From the NCBI GenBank assembly GCA_933228675.1, contig OW121742.1:128751983-128815982 (forward strand): a stretch of DNA of 64,000 nt, read 5' to 3'. Shown piece by piece: positions 1-12,011 of this stretch (position 1 is its first letter; each line of letters starts with the position of its first letter). This stretch comes from Stomorhina lunata (taxonomy: Eukaryota; Arthropoda; Insecta; Diptera; Rhiniidae). The notes under the pieces were generated by a model. It ran no database searches, was not told the DNA's origin, and saw nothing but the letters and a program-made list of their open reading frames with translations. The translations under genes and the position numbers were made by a program.

Positions 1-1069
1 TTATTTTGTACGATCTTTCAGGAAGTTATAGCATAATTGCTTTTTGTTATTTCTTTCAATGCGCAATCTCATTCCGAATAAAAGCTTTAAAAGTTTTAAG
101 CTTTTTTCTAAATAACAACTTGATTGCCCACATTAGAATAGGACTAATTGAACTTATTAGAATAAAAATAATTTTTTTTTTTTTAATTTACTTCAAAACT
201 TAAAATTGCTCTGCTGCAAAACCAACAAATCAGACTTAAGCACTTTTTCCTAATTGCCACAGAAATATCCTAAATAACGAACGTAAAATATTGGTCTTCA
301 AAGTTTTATTAAAGCTTAAATGAATTGTTTTAAAAGCTTTTTTTATATAAGAAATATTTCAAAATTTATAGAATACTTTAAATGTTCACAAAATATTTCT
401 ATTCGATATTAAATTAAATGGTTTTCTTGACTTTTATAGACTTTTAAAAAAATGTTTTAAAATTGCATTATTTTCAATTTCCGAAAAAATTGTTGTTTAA
501 ATGAATTTTTTTATTTTTGAAACACATAAATAAATCATTTTATCAATATTCAAGCATTTACGTAAATATAGGTTTTTTCAACATGCCTAAGTGTTGCTAT
601 TAAAAATTTGGTTTCGTTATACATTTGCACATAAAAATTGACCACAATAAATTTCTGGTATCTGCAATCTAGCAAAAAAAAAAGGAAATTTAACATTTTT
701 AACATTAAAATCAAACAATTTTCATATTCGAATGCAACAAAGAAATACAAAATTATACAATTCTAAGGATTTTTGTATTTGTTTTATGCATAATTTTCGT
801 ATGATTTGAAGTATCATTCTAAAATTTGGAAATTGGTTTACCACAAAAGTTTGTTATTACTTGACTAAATTACTTTCACAACTAACAACTGCATACATTC
901 ATATTATCTTACATGCATGAATACATACATATGTATTAAAAAAAAAACTAAAAATTAAAAAAGATGATTAAGTTTGATCTTAAGATACCCTACACCATAT
1001 AATTATAAGTATATAAATTTACAACTTTCTTATACATGTGAGCTGTAAAAGGACCAGAATTTGTATAAC
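1..1069. other. AT-rich non-coding stretch
   Basis: No supported gene. Open frames here are short and consist mostly of Phe, Ile, Lys, Leu and Asn, as expected from random AT-rich sequence. Short runs of A or T and a few TACATA-type repeats near 890-935 are the only structure seen. Confidence 0.6.
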
Positions 1070-1381
1070 ATATCGTCGTGTGGGGGTTTATGTGCTCTAT
1101 CCGCCATTTTACACATTTTGTTTTAATGATACCACTTTAGGTTTTCGACCCTAAATTTTTCAAATCTGCAATCCGTAATCGATAAATAGTATTTGTTTTG
1201 TTCTATATCCATCCAAACAGATTTTTTTTGTGCTGTTTTGCTCTATACGCCAAATTTATGGTGTAAAAAACACAAAATTCTTCTATAGTTTTTTTAGAAA
1301 AATTAAGTTAAAACTTTAAGATCGATTTTCTCAAAATGCATTTTAGGCGTATAGAGCACATAAACTCCCGCACGACGATAT
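1070..1381. mobile_element. Small inverted-repeat element (MITE-like)
   Basis: The left end begins ATATCGTCGTGTGGGGGTTT and the right end, read on the minus strand, begins ATATCGTCGTGCGGGAGTTT. The inverted arms pair over about 38 bp and include the motif TTTATGTGCTCTAT. The interior has no coding capacity. The ATAT at both outer edges may be part of the terminal repeat or a target duplication; the sequence does not decide. The size and structure are those of a non-autonomous DNA transposon. Confidence 0.65.
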
Positions 1382-2299
1382 TTTAGATATTGACAAACAA
1401 GATTGGAACCGAATTTCCAAAATTCATTCATAAAATAAACTTTAAAGTGATTCTATGCCAAACAGTATTTGTACATATTATTGACTGTATTTGTATACTC
1501 TACTCTACTATGTAAAAGAATTTTAAAATCTTTAGAACTAAACTAGTCTCTTGTTAAATAATTTTTAAATCGAGTGCTAAGAAAACTTGTCAATTTTTAA
1601 GGAAATTGATATTTTCTATGATTATATCAAACACATACATATTTACATACAAAAATATTTACATATACAAGTATTCCTCTGCAGTCAAATAAGGTTAATG
1701 TGGTTAGTAAAATACTGCATGTTAGAAAATTTTATATATTTTCATTTTCCAAATATTTGTTGGTTGCTTGTTAGACTTTTCTTCTTTTTTTTAATTTTTT
1801 GTACTAGTTGAAAGTTTGTGTCCTTTCTATATGTATGTTAAAAATTTTCTTTATCCTTTATTTTTTCTCGGCATTATTTTTTTTTTTATCATCTATACAA
1901 GTCAACCATGATTTTATTTTGTCAATTTTTGTGTGTTTGGTAGTAGGTCCTTAAAAGAGTTTTTGTTTATTTTTAGGCAAAAGCCAAAGGTGTAGAATAT
2001 TGTATACCTTAAGGGTTATGTTCAGGACATATTTTTAAAAAGTTTGATTACAACTATAAAAACAAACTCAATTCATTGAAATGTAACCCAGTAAATGTTA
2101 ATAGAAACAGGTGGAATCATCCTATATATCATTCTAATTCATTTAAATGTAAGGATCTATCATGTATTTAAAACATAATCTCAGCATTCCCATAGTTTTC
2201 AGTTCTAAGCAAATTATATTGTATGTGATCATTTTATAATTGTCAATTTCATTCAACTTTGATTGAAAGATGTCATGTTATAATTGTATATTGATCGGT
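1382..2299. other. AT-rich non-coding stretch
   Basis: No supported gene or repeat boundary seen. The stretch contains poly-T runs and short frames without recognisable protein character. Confidence 0.5.
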
Positions 2300-2307
2300 T
2301 TATATAT

Positions 2308-2899
2308 CTGTGGCAATATGGAAGAGTTGCTTAAGTCGACATAAGAGAGAATTGAGTTAAAGCGTTTATTGCATTACAGAAGCAAAGGCGCTTAAATGCG
2401 TTTAGTCCCTTTTGAAAAATTTGGGTTTTTTGTCAATGTTATGCACGTTTAATTTTGAAATTGATCAAAACCACTTATGTACACATATTTTTGTGTACAT
2501 ATTCAGCTTTTTCTTTCATCATATAACGATTTCGCTTAACTTCACTTAAGCTGTATAAATGTTGACCTTGAACAAATTAAGTCATTATTTTGAAACAACT
2601 TATGTTTAGGTAAAACTACACTTATTATACTTTTTATTTAAACAGAACCGCTTAGAGTTACTTAAGGTTTAGTTCAACGCAAATTTCAGTTTCGAAGAAG
2701 AGCTTAAGTAGAAAAAACTTTAAATCTTCTGAATTTAACAATATTTTTTTAAATATTCATCCTTCTTCTCTAATAAACATGTTACCAATATTTAAGTCAT
2801 AAATTATTCGCAGAAATCAAGCAGAAGGAAAATTTCACAAAATTGATGATAACTCAAAACTCAATTTTCGACTTAAGCTATTCTTCCATATTGCCGCAG
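2308..2899. mobile_element. Non-autonomous DNA transposon with 8-bp target duplication
   Basis: The ends are inverted repeats. The left end reads CTGTGGCAATATGGAAGA and the right end, on the minus strand, reads CTGCGGCAATATGGAAGA; pairing continues into GCTTAAGTCGA, about 30 bp in all. Both sides are flanked by the same 8 bases, TTATATAT (2300-2307 and 2900-2907), consistent with a target-site duplication. The 592-bp interior has no open frame of note but holds many copies of a CTTAAG-type word. An 8-bp duplication is typical of hAT (also P) transposons, but the CTG-type terminus is unusual for hAT, so the superfamily is left open. Confidence 0.75.
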
Positions 2900-2999
2900 T
2901 TATATATTTCCCATAGTTTCTAAGAGGAACATAGGACCATAACAAATTCTTTCCTTTTAATTTTATCTTATTTTTATTTCCCGCCAAGTAAAGCCTGCT

Positions 3000-5222
3000 T
3001 CCAGCAATTCAGTGTCTACCAGGCGCCTACACATGTTTTCCTCTTTTGCGACTATCCTTCGGGTTCCAATCAAAAGCTGAGCGTGCGATGTCATCTTGGG
3101 GCTTTCTTAGCATGTGACCTATCCACATTCACTTGCGTCGTCTAATCTCTAGGGCTATGCGTGGATTCCCATAAGGCAATGTTAGTGATGGTGTTTGGCC
3201 AGAATATGCCCTTTGTTTTTTGTAAGCAGCGATTTATTAAGGCTTGCAATGACCGCAATTCTGTGTTGGATTCGTTCCACGTCTCGCAGCCATACATTGT
3301 GCGTAAGGAGGCCGATGTCATAGACATATGCTAGATCCCCAAGATTACCTTGTAGTCCCCACCTTATTCTGCTGTTGTTTTGTGATTCACGGATCATTAC
3401 GGCATCAAGTACTATATTAAAAATAATGGGGATCGAATGGCGAACACTTTCTAAATAGAGATTCGGTCACGTGATGAATTCGGCAGGTAGTACCATCATA
3501 CAAGCTTTTAGTTAAACGAATAGTTTTACTCGGGAATCCTTTCATTCTAGGGCTTTCAAGATTGCGCTGCGGCGCTTCCGATGGTTCTGAGAGAAGTTTT
3601 GTGCAATATTGTTCTCATATTTTGTCTTATGACGTGGTCTGTTCTCCATTGCAATCTTTTAAGGGTTTGGTTGTAGAAAATGTGGAGTTCGTTAACTGAC
3701 GTACCTATCGGAAGAGATCTCGAATGCAATGGGTGTCTTCTGCCGCTTGAGCTTTAGTTGCAATTTGTTTGCTCCATTCCCTCTTGTCGGCCCTTGTACT
3801 TTTTTCACCATTTTGTCCAATCGGGTGTATTCACATTGGGCTAAAGCTATAGCCGTTTTTGTCTTGGCACAATTAATTTCGTTCTTTAACATTACGCGCT
3901 GATTTATGAGACTCCATGTATCACCTATAATCCATGGCTTCTTGGATGTGGTCGTCTAGCCTAAGTGTTTTCTGTTGCCTGGGTTATGATGTTTTAAGTG
4001 TCACTGTCACTACCTTGTTCTTCATGTCACTACCTTGTTCTGATGTCGTTGATGAAGCATGTTCTGATTCTAGCATCTTCTAACCTGTCGATGTTGAATT
4101 TTTTCTGGCAGACCTTTTTGTTATTTGTAATGACTGCGACTTTTAGATGGACAGTGGCAATTAAGAGATGGTGATCATTCGAAATGTCTGCAACGCGTTT
4201 GTTACCTACGCCCAGAACCACACCATTTTTTGCTAATGGCTATGTGGTCGATTTGATTTCTGTTGAGTGATCGGGCGATACCCAATCCGCTTATGCGAAA
4301 AACGAGAGCCTCTAAAGACAAGGCTATGATTGAGTCACAGGCCGGATAGAAGTTTGCCATTCTCGGTAATGAATCCAGTTCCATGGCGTCCCATTATCGA
4401 TTCCATGCTAGAGTTTTTGTCTCCTAGTTGCGCGTTAAAGTCACCAAAAATGATAGCAATGTCGCCTCTTTTGATGTCACCACTTTGTAAAAGACCTCTT
4501 TCTGATCGTATTCCGATACATATATAATTCCCCGACAACATTCCAATTGGAGCAAGGGATACTTATCTAAGACAATGAGCTGCATCCGATTCTATTTTTA
4601 GACTTATTGAAAGGGACCTACGTTTTAACTACGGCTCTGAACGGCAAATGCATTAGCTAGAGAAGTTTTACATAGTCTAATACTCAATAACCAGTGGCTA
4701 GCTGAGCTGAGCAATTACGTACCTAGCACGTGTTCGAATTCTAGGAAATAAATTTTAGTCCCTTTGGTGCTGGGAGTTTACCTGAATGAGACCATCTCGC
4801 CTTGGCTATACCAAGAAGTAGTAGCTTTAGTTGCAGAATATATTACTAATTTAGATGTTTCCTGTAGTGAACGCACATTCCAATTTGTATTCCATGTTTC
4901 AGGCTGAAAGTCGTCAACGCTTTTTCTGATTGCTTAGATTTATAATTAGATGTATTTGTTGTGGTTTCTTTTGGATTTAGGGCGAGCGGATGATAAGCCC
5001 AAAGCATCCAATTCTGGTACTAGGTCTGCTGGGTAAGCATCCAGACATACTTTTGGGACAAAGCATTTGTGCTATGCTATTGTCAGGCTTATACCACTCA
5101 CGGTCGGTCGACAGAGCATCGTTAGTAATAACAGGGATCCGCAAGTCTTTACATACAGTGGGTGAGGTTGCCTTGGGAAGGAGTGGCTATGAATTGCGCA
5201 TCACTTCTCCATCGGTTTAGTA
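3000..5222 (-). pseudogene. Decayed non-LTR retrotransposon (endonuclease/reverse transcriptase)
   Basis: Broken minus-strand frames match an APE-type endonuclease plus reverse transcriptase of a non-LTR retrotransposon. In order from the 5' side they show an endonuclease N-terminal piece with WNVRSLQET (about 4900-4860), the core GDFNAQLG followed by MGRHGTG (about 4445-4360), NQIDHIAIS (about 4260-4235), and SDHHLL (about 4165). A Lys-rich linker follows (3890-3700), then C-terminal pieces with GCETW and WIGHMLRKP (about 3280 and 3107-3133). The motif order is that of elements often annotated as craniofacial development protein 2-like or endonuclease-reverse transcriptase. Most of the RT catalytic core is missing, and stops and frameshifts are frequent. 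A SINE interrupts the endonuclease. The stretch 4980-5222 is probably its 5' part but carries no motif I recognise. The clade (RTE-like) is an inference. Confidence 0.85.
4515..4830 (-). mobile_element. tRNA-derived SINE inserted in the non-LTR element
   Basis: Read on the minus strand, this segment matches the repeat at 54849-55115 over a long stretch. Shared words include AGCCACTGG, CTATGTAAAACTTC, CTAATGCATTTG, AATCGGATGCAGCT and CCAATTG. A TGGTATAGC A-box-like word lies at 4805-4813, and a TTCGAA B-box-like word lies near 4732-4738. The head is more diverged than in the second copy, so the 5' edge is uncertain. It separates two halves of the retrotransposon endonuclease, so it probably inserted after that element. 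Confidence 0.65.
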
Positions 5223-8200
5223 AAATAAAAGGATAAAAACTATTATTCTGGTAAAAGAATTCTGATATTCAGTTGTAATGTAAAACTTTAAAAAAAAAGA
5301 TAAACAAATTTGTTTACTGTGTTACTGAGACTCTTTCCTGAAGATAGTCAAAACTTGTATCTTGTATGACTTTTTCCATCAAAATCTGTTTTTTTTTTCG
5401 AGTACAAAACATAAATACTCATTCGACAGTGACAGAAATGGCAGCTACAGTACAAACAAGTACTTAAATAGTAGCAACAGTATGTTACATATGTAGTTAA
5501 TACTTTGTTCAAGTGTGTAGCTTACATGTTTGTTTAACTAAATATTCTACCCTACAACTTTTCATTTATTAGTAAATAAGAAGAAGATGAAAAAACAGAA
5601 ATAAAATTCATTTACCACTTTTGAAGACAGAAATTGTTTTGCAATTTTCGTACAAATACAGTTTAGGAAACATTTTATAGATTTGTTTAACTTTGGCATA
5701 CGATTTTCCAATTTCTTGTTGATGACATGATAAAATTTTGTTTGTTTTCTATACTTCTCTCAAATAAATAGAAGGCAGTGGGACAGAAGAGGACCTGTTA
5801 CTAAGAAAAAAAATACCAAAACTGTAAGAAATAAGAAAAACTTTGTTGCTGCAAATAGTTTTATTTTTTTGGATGTTATGACAATTTTGCATACTTTCTT
5901 TGTTTCTGACTGTCTTATACATTTTATTGATAATACTTTGAGTCTCAAAACTTTGTTGCTTAAATTTTGTTTTTGTCATTGTTTTGTATTTGTTTCTAGT
6001 AGTTCTTAAGAAATAAACCTAAAATAAATAAAAATAAATTTTAACTTTAACTCTTTTTTAATAGAATTTTTTTTCTACTTTTTCTCTAAAATAAATACAT
6101 TAAGAATTTAATTTGAGTGAATGAAAAATAAAAATTCTATAATACTCTTAACTAATTCTTTTGTTCTAGTTTTTATTTATTTCATTTTTATTATTTCCTT
6201 TTACTGTACAAATCCTTTAGTTTGGTTAAAAAATTAATGACTGCGTCATTTTATTTAAGACCTCTACTTATCAATTTGTAACATTTTACATTTTATATTT
6301 TGTGTTAAACTTTATTTCATTAATTCCATTTTGTCATTATTTTAATTTGAGCTTAGAGTTTATTCCTGTGTGTGCCTGTGCTAAAGTTAGGTCATGTCCC
6401 ATTTTAGTAGCTGCCATTGTAACCGCTGTAATAATTTATATGTTAAGCCAATTTTCAAATTGTAAAAATTACCATTTTACAGTGTTAAATAAAAATTAAT
6501 TATAGCAATTTATTGTAACGCTAACAAACCTAAACCCAACCCACCTTTACTATTCCCATACGTTGTGGCCATCTAAATGATGAAGAGTCTAGTAGCTGGC
6601 AAAAACTCTGCAGAGAAATTCAAATTAAATGAATAACAAGGTGGATAATCTGCTAAACTAAGTAAACAGGGTAGTAGTAGAGCTGGAAAGTGAACCACAG
6701 TTTTAAGAATTTTATTTATTAATTTGTATCCTTTTTGTAAAGTTATCCAGGCTACGTTCATATTTTTTGCATTACAACATTTTAATAAAGTGACTGACAT
6801 AAATAATTTGTCTATCTACATTTTTTTTCTGTTGTATTTTTTAATTTGTTATCATTTTTCATATTGCACTGTCCAACTTTTATGTTAGATATTAGTTAAA
6901 TAAAACTAATGTGTCATAATTACCCAAAAAAAAAAAAAACAAAAATAGAGCAAATAAAAATGTTCGACCACAATCTAAACTAACATCAACATAACTAAAC
7001 AGGAAAATATATACAAACGTATACATACACATGGATGCAAACAACAATTCGTAAAACCAAACAACCACAGACTGAGGCTTACCTCCCTATTTCCCTAACT
7101 ACTGTCCCACTTTCCAACATGTCTATCAGACGCTAGTAGTCAAATTAAACTAAACGCAGAATACGCCATCATCATCAGTAGTAGCAGCAGGAGCAGGAGC
7201 AGCAGCAGCTACAATTATATTTGGCTACTTACAGGGCTTGTTACAGGATTTCTCTAATTTGAATGAATACTTTAAGGGTTTTAAATGGTTGTATGTATGT
7301 ATGTGTGTACCAAATATGTATGGATGTGTTTCTGTATAAACGTAATGCCTGGACTTCTGGGTTTCTAGCTAATTTAACCGTTTGGGAATTGTAGAAAAGT
7401 GCTTTGTCATAATCAGCTCAAGGCAAGGTGGTTAACAAAGCTGCTTGGCTACTGGTACTACCACTCACTTAGCTACAAAATTAAGCTAAATACTCTGTTA
7501 CCAGGAAAAAAAAACTTTTACTTCCTCTAATTTTGTTCATCTTTTTCCCTTTTTCTCTCTATCTCTGAAGCATTTGTTGACTTGATAATAGGCTGTCACA
7601 TAATTAGGTTGTAAATTTTCGTTTGCCATAAAACTAGAAAAAAATCTCTTTGTAACCGTTTTTTGTAGATTCATTCGTTTTCATCATCACGAACATCAGC
7701 ACCAATTTCTTTTGCTACCCCTCAAAGAAATTTATGCCAATGTAAATTGAAAAAAATAATTGTAATTTAGCAAACAAAAGGCAGATAGTATAAGCGCCAT
7801 TAAACTTAACAAAGATAATCCTCCTGGCTGGTTTGAAAAACAAATGGAAATATTTACAAAAATTAAAAAAAAAAAAGTATGTTAAAGTCCATTTAACAAA
7901 ACAAAATGATAAAAAGTTTTATTCAAAATTTTATGAAAACAAAAAAAAAACAAGTAAATTTATTACTGACCAAGAGCCAACAAAAGGAGAATAAGACATT
8001 ATCGTACTAAACATGGTTATCTGCTTTAGGGCCTTCTAAATTTTTCATTCCTTAAGACATAATTAACAAAAACGACACAACCACTTACATATACATACAT
8101 AAAAAGTCCTATAACGGAAAGTGGAAGAAAATTAAACAAACAAGTCATTATTTGAAGCTAAACGTACCCACAAATTATCCGGGAAATCAACAAAAAAATA

Positions 8201-8365
8201 TATAAATAATATCAAAATACTTGATTAACAGACTTTGTATTTAAACACATACTTAGTGGCGTCTTGATGACGCTCAGATCATATCAGAGCATCCTATCAA
8301 AGTATTTAGTACTTACTTTTTAGCTACTTTGTTTGCAAAAAAAAGCTAAATCTTCGCTGCTAAAT
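5223..8365. other. AT-rich intergenic stretch
   Basis: No gene recognised. Simple repeats include an imperfect AGCAGC/AGCAGG tract around 7173-7212 and a GTATGTATGT tract near 7290. Frames at 6302-6499 (+) and 6573-6800 (-) lack family motifs and are not called. Confidence 0.5.
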
Positions 8366-8524
8366 ATGTATCTTTTGTTTTGTATAACAGCTTTACAATT
8401 GCTGACAGTATTTTCCGGAGATAAAACAGTCCTTGAGTCAAGACCAATCAAAACATGTTTAAAAAGTAAATGTAATTTTACGGTCAAGTCAAATGAAGAA
8501 AAAAACAGCAAAAAACCAGAGTAA
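8366..8524 (+). CDS. Candidate small secreted peptide (speculative)
   Basis: A 52-residue frame starts at ATG 8366 and ends at TAA 8522-8524. The first ~18 residues (MYLLFCITALQLLTVFSG) look like a signal peptide: a hydrophobic core followed by small residues before a charged segment. The remaining ~34 residues are hydrophilic and Lys-rich and include two cysteines four residues apart (TCLKSKC). No family is recognised. An AGA|GTAAAA donor-like site just before the stop would allow this to be a first exon instead. The frame continues 11 residues upstream without an ATG. A chance frame in AT-rich DNA remains quite possible; the evidence is composition and the signal-like start only. Confidence 0.25.
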   Translation: MYLLFCITALQLLTVFSGDKTVLESRPIKTCLKSKCNFTVKSNEEKNSKKPE

Positions 8525-9080
8525 AATCTTAGTAAAATCTTAGTAAACAGAAATATGTATATATATTTTTTGCATTATATGTTATCTTTGAATACACTCG
8601 AGAAAAAAGTTAAAATATAATTTTTAATCATTGCTTAGTTATTATCTAGTTATTATCTAGTCTAGTCATCTACAAAAAAGTGATTAAACTTAAATTACAA
8701 AAAAGTTGGCTTATTACCGAAAATGAAGGGGAGATTTCGATCTTCTTTCCCAAGCCTTAGCTAATAAAGAGTGGTCAAGGTTCTAAGTTGTTTTAGTCAA
8801 CAAAATTTTAATTTTATAGTAATACCAACATTTTATCCCACTACTTCGTTAGTGGTAAAAATCATTGACAGAGCTACCGGGAACTACCTTAAAAAGTACA
8901 AAAATTTGTGTTGCCTTTTTATGCCCCTAATCGTCCTACTTTTAAAAAAGTATCAAAGATGTTTTCACTTTTCAAACTTTTTCTACCTTTTTCGACCTTC
9001 CGAATCGAAAACCACGTTTCTGTTCATTGATTCCGGTATAAATTTCTATGTTCATTGGTCTTAAAGATACATATAAGCAG
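8525..9080. other. AT-rich non-coding stretch
   Basis: No supported gene. A 97-residue open frame (8771-9064, +) is hydrophobic and aromatic-rich without motifs and is treated as chance. A short tandem TTATCTAGT-type repeat lies near 8640-8660. Confidence 0.5.
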
Positions 9081-10570
9081 AGGTCGGCACTAAGAGAATT
9101 GAATAAAAAAATCGTCGGCAGAGTTGCCGTTTTTTATACTTTTAACTAAAATAGGTATTGTTTTCAAAAGAAAAAGTTTTATAATCCCTTTTTTGTAATA
9201 TTTTTTTTTATCAAAAATGTTTCTATAGAAAATTTTTTTATCAAATTAAAAAAAAATTTTATCGAAAATTTTTCTATAGAAAATTTTTTTATCGAAAATT
9301 TTTCTATAGAAAATTTTTTTATCGAAAATTTTTTATAGAAAATTTTTTTATCGAAAATTTTTCTATAGAAAATTTTTTTATCGAAAATTTTTCTATAGAA
9401 AATTTTTTTATCAAAAATTTTTCTATAGAAATTTTTTTACCAAAAATTTTTCTATAGAAATTTTTTTATTAAAAATTTTGCCCTAGAAAATTTTTTTATC
9501 AAAATGTTTTCTATAGAAAACTTTTCATCAAAAATTTCTTTATAGGAAATTTTTTATCAAAAATTTTTCTATAGAAAATTTTTCTATCAAAAACTTTTTT
9601 TTATAGAAAATTTGCTTATCAAAAATTTTTCTATAAAAAATTTGTTTATCAAAAGTTTTTCTATAGAAAATTTTTATCAAAAATTTTTCTATAGAAAATT
9701 TTCTTATCAAAAATTTTTCTATAGAAAATTTTTTTATCAAAAATTTTTCTATAGAAAATTTTTTTTATCAAAAATTTTTCTATAGAAATTTTCTTTATCA
9801 AAAATTTTTATATAGAATATTTTTTTTTTTAATTAAAAATTTTTCTATAGCATATTTTTTTTATCAAAAATTTTTCTATAAAAAAATTTTTTATCAAAAG
9901 TTTTTCTATGGAAAATTTTTAAAAAAATTTTTATAGAAATTTTTTTTATCAAAAATTTTCTAAAGAAAATTTTTTTATTAAAAATTTGTATTCTATAGAA
10001 AAATATTTGATAAAAAAAATGTCTAGAAAATTTTTTTATCAAAAATTTTTCCATAGAAAATTTTTCTATAGTAAGTTTTTTTTATCAACAATTTTCCTAT
10101 ACAAAATTTTTTTATCAAAAATCTTTTTATAGAAATTTTTTTTATTAAATTTTTAAGTTAAGTTTTAAGTTTTAATATAGAAATCTTTTTTATCAAAAAT
10201 TTTTCTATAGAAAAATTTGTTTATCAAAAATTTTTATCGAAAAATTTTTCAAAGAAAAATAAAAAAATTTCTATAAAAAAATGTTTGTATTAAATATTTC
10301 AAAAAAATATATAAAAACTGTTGAATATCAAAATTTATTTTTGTTTCAAAAAATATTCCCAACTCGGTTACATTTATTTCAAACAATGTTTTCGAAAATA
10401 ATAGTGTCGTGGCAACAATGTTCGAGATTTCTTTGTTCTTTGGAACCATGATTATGATTGTTGCTATACAATAAATTTTTATTTAGTTTCTTGTATATTT
10501 TGTTTTTGTGTATTTTCCTTAACAAAGCGGTACCAACCGACTTTGCTAACATCCAAATTCCTACTGGATG
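9081..10570 (+). mobile_element. Minisatellite-bearing repeat element, copy 1
   Basis: The element has a head (9081-9190) with GGTCGGC, CAGAGTTGCCG and TTTTAACTAAAATAGG. A ~30-bp AT-rich minisatellite follows (about 9200-10275), built of TATAGAAAA, a T-run and ATCAAAAATTTTTC. A unique tail (10330-10570) includes AATAGTGTCGTGGCAACAAT, CTTTGTTCTTTGGAACCATG and AACAAAGCGG, and ends in a small hairpin (CATCCA ... TGGATG). Head and tail both recur, inverted, around another array at 16591-17599, so the array and its flanks move as one unit. No coding capacity is seen. Translated arrays give meaningless KFSIEKFLIK-type repeats. Confidence 0.75.
9200..10275. repeat. AT-rich minisatellite array (~30-bp unit)
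   Basis: Roughly 35 degenerate units of about 30 bp, each combining TATAGAAAATTTTTTTATC with an AAAAATTTTTC half. The units are weakly palindromic, because TTTTTCTATAGAAAA is nearly self-complementary. Divergence between units rises toward the right end (after 9800). Confidence 0.9.
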
Positions 10571-11852
10571 CTCTTAATACTCATTTCACTAGTTTTTTAA
10601 TGATCGTGATATTTACGAAAATTACAAAAAGTCTGCGGCTTCTAGTGGTTTGGGCTGTCTACGCCTGCGTAAAATAGTTACAAAAAATTTGTTATACCTA
10701 AGATTTTTGCTTTTTTTTTAAAGTACTTTACACGCATTCCCTTGTCTTTGTAGTTGATTCAAACCCAATCGACCGAATTTAAAACTCCACCAAATATAGG
10801 TTCTCTTTCTTATTTTTACTGATCTCAACATTTCATTTTATTCTTGCTTTTATCATACCGGCTTTCAACCTTTTTACCCCTTAATTGAAAAAAATACCAA
10901 ACACATTTAATATTTTGTTCATGTCAATTACCCTCACTATAAATAATATTTCTTCATTCATTGGTTTAAAAAAAGTTAAACATTCGATTGCTCTGCAACC
11001 AACAATAACCAACATTTATTTTTGAGTGTAATCATTCCACCAGTATCTCTTATTTACAGGACAAGTGAATATCGTAAACATCTTTAGTGTCCCCAGTGAC
11101 TAATTTTTAAGATACTCTTATTCGGTTAGTGTCCTTGTAGCATTTTTTGTCTGTAATCAGATGATGGGTTGTCGTTGTTGGTTTTATTTTTCAGACGATT
11201 TGCAAGTAAATAAAGAGATTAACATAGTTTTAGTCCCTCGTTTAGGACAGGCGACAATTTGTTGAATGTTGGGTTATGTGGATTCGGCTAGTAGAGGAGA
11301 TGTGTTAAATTCTCACAATGAAAAATTAATACAGAGAAAATATTTAAACAAAAAAAAATATCAACACTAATGAAGAGTGATATGGGGTATATTTCTTAAG
11401 TAAAAAAAATATTTAAATATAAAAAATAAGTATTAAATCTAATGATGATAAATTCGATGTGATTTTTAGCCCCTCCTCCATCCTACTAAAAATTATATTC
11501 AATAAAGATAACCAACCATACAAACATTACCTCAACAAAAGCTTCTATACCAGGAGTATGTAAATATAGACTTTGTTTGATGTGGGAGTTCTTTACAAAC
11601 ATTTTGTTTATCCTTAATGTGACTACACATTCTTTTCGAGTCATTTACTAAGTCCATACTCTTACACATTTTATACAAATTTCTCATTTTTAATGCTCCT
11701 GTCTCCAATGTATAAAGAAATATTTTTATGCCTGTGTTTGAGCCAAGTGACTAATATGCCTTTTTATGCCCTTTTTCAGCCAAAGTTTGTCCGTCTGTCT
11801 GTCTGCTCAAACTAACGACCAGGTTTTACTTAAATTACATGCAATCTTTTTT
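10571..11852. other. AT-rich non-coding stretch
   Basis: No supported gene. A short GTCCGTCTGTCTGTCTG word occurs near 11790-11806, a remnant of the GTCY microsatellite type seen elsewhere in the window. Confidence 0.5.
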
Positions 11853-12011
11853 TTAAATTTTTTTTTTTCATTCGTTGTTGCTCAAACTCGAACTGCAGAA
11901 TGTTTAACGCCTTTTGTGTAGCATATAATCGCTGCTTACATGTTGACAACAGTGATTTATGCTCATCGTCGGCATTTAAATTGTTATGTTGCCCAAATAA
12001 ATGTTCACACT
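11853..12011 (-). CDS. Candidate orphan exon encoding a helical segment (speculative)
   Basis: On the minus strand, a TTTTAG acceptor-like site at 12012 is followed by about 50 codons of balanced composition. They begin ECEHLFGQHNNLNADDEHK and continue LLSTCKQRLYATQKALN, reading like an amphipathic helix. GC content is higher than in the surroundings. The frame then runs into a poly-A tract (AAA codons) and stops. An AACAT|GTAAGC donor-like site near 11942 could end a shorter exon. No family is recognised and no partner exons were found, so this could equally be chance or a dead fragment. Confidence 0.25.

Noticed and set aside
4990..5220. Plus-strand 76-aa frame
   Set aside because: Lies antisense in the probable 5' part of the minus-strand retrotransposon and has no motif.
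8771..9064. 97-residue frame on the plus strand
   Set aside because: Composition typical of AT-rich chance frames and no recognisable family.
9540..10054. Frames reading KFLIKKFSIEKFLI-type repeats (also at 17098-17292 and 22603-23926)
   Set aside because: They arise from the AT-rich minisatellite units and shift frame with unit length; no start context or domain.
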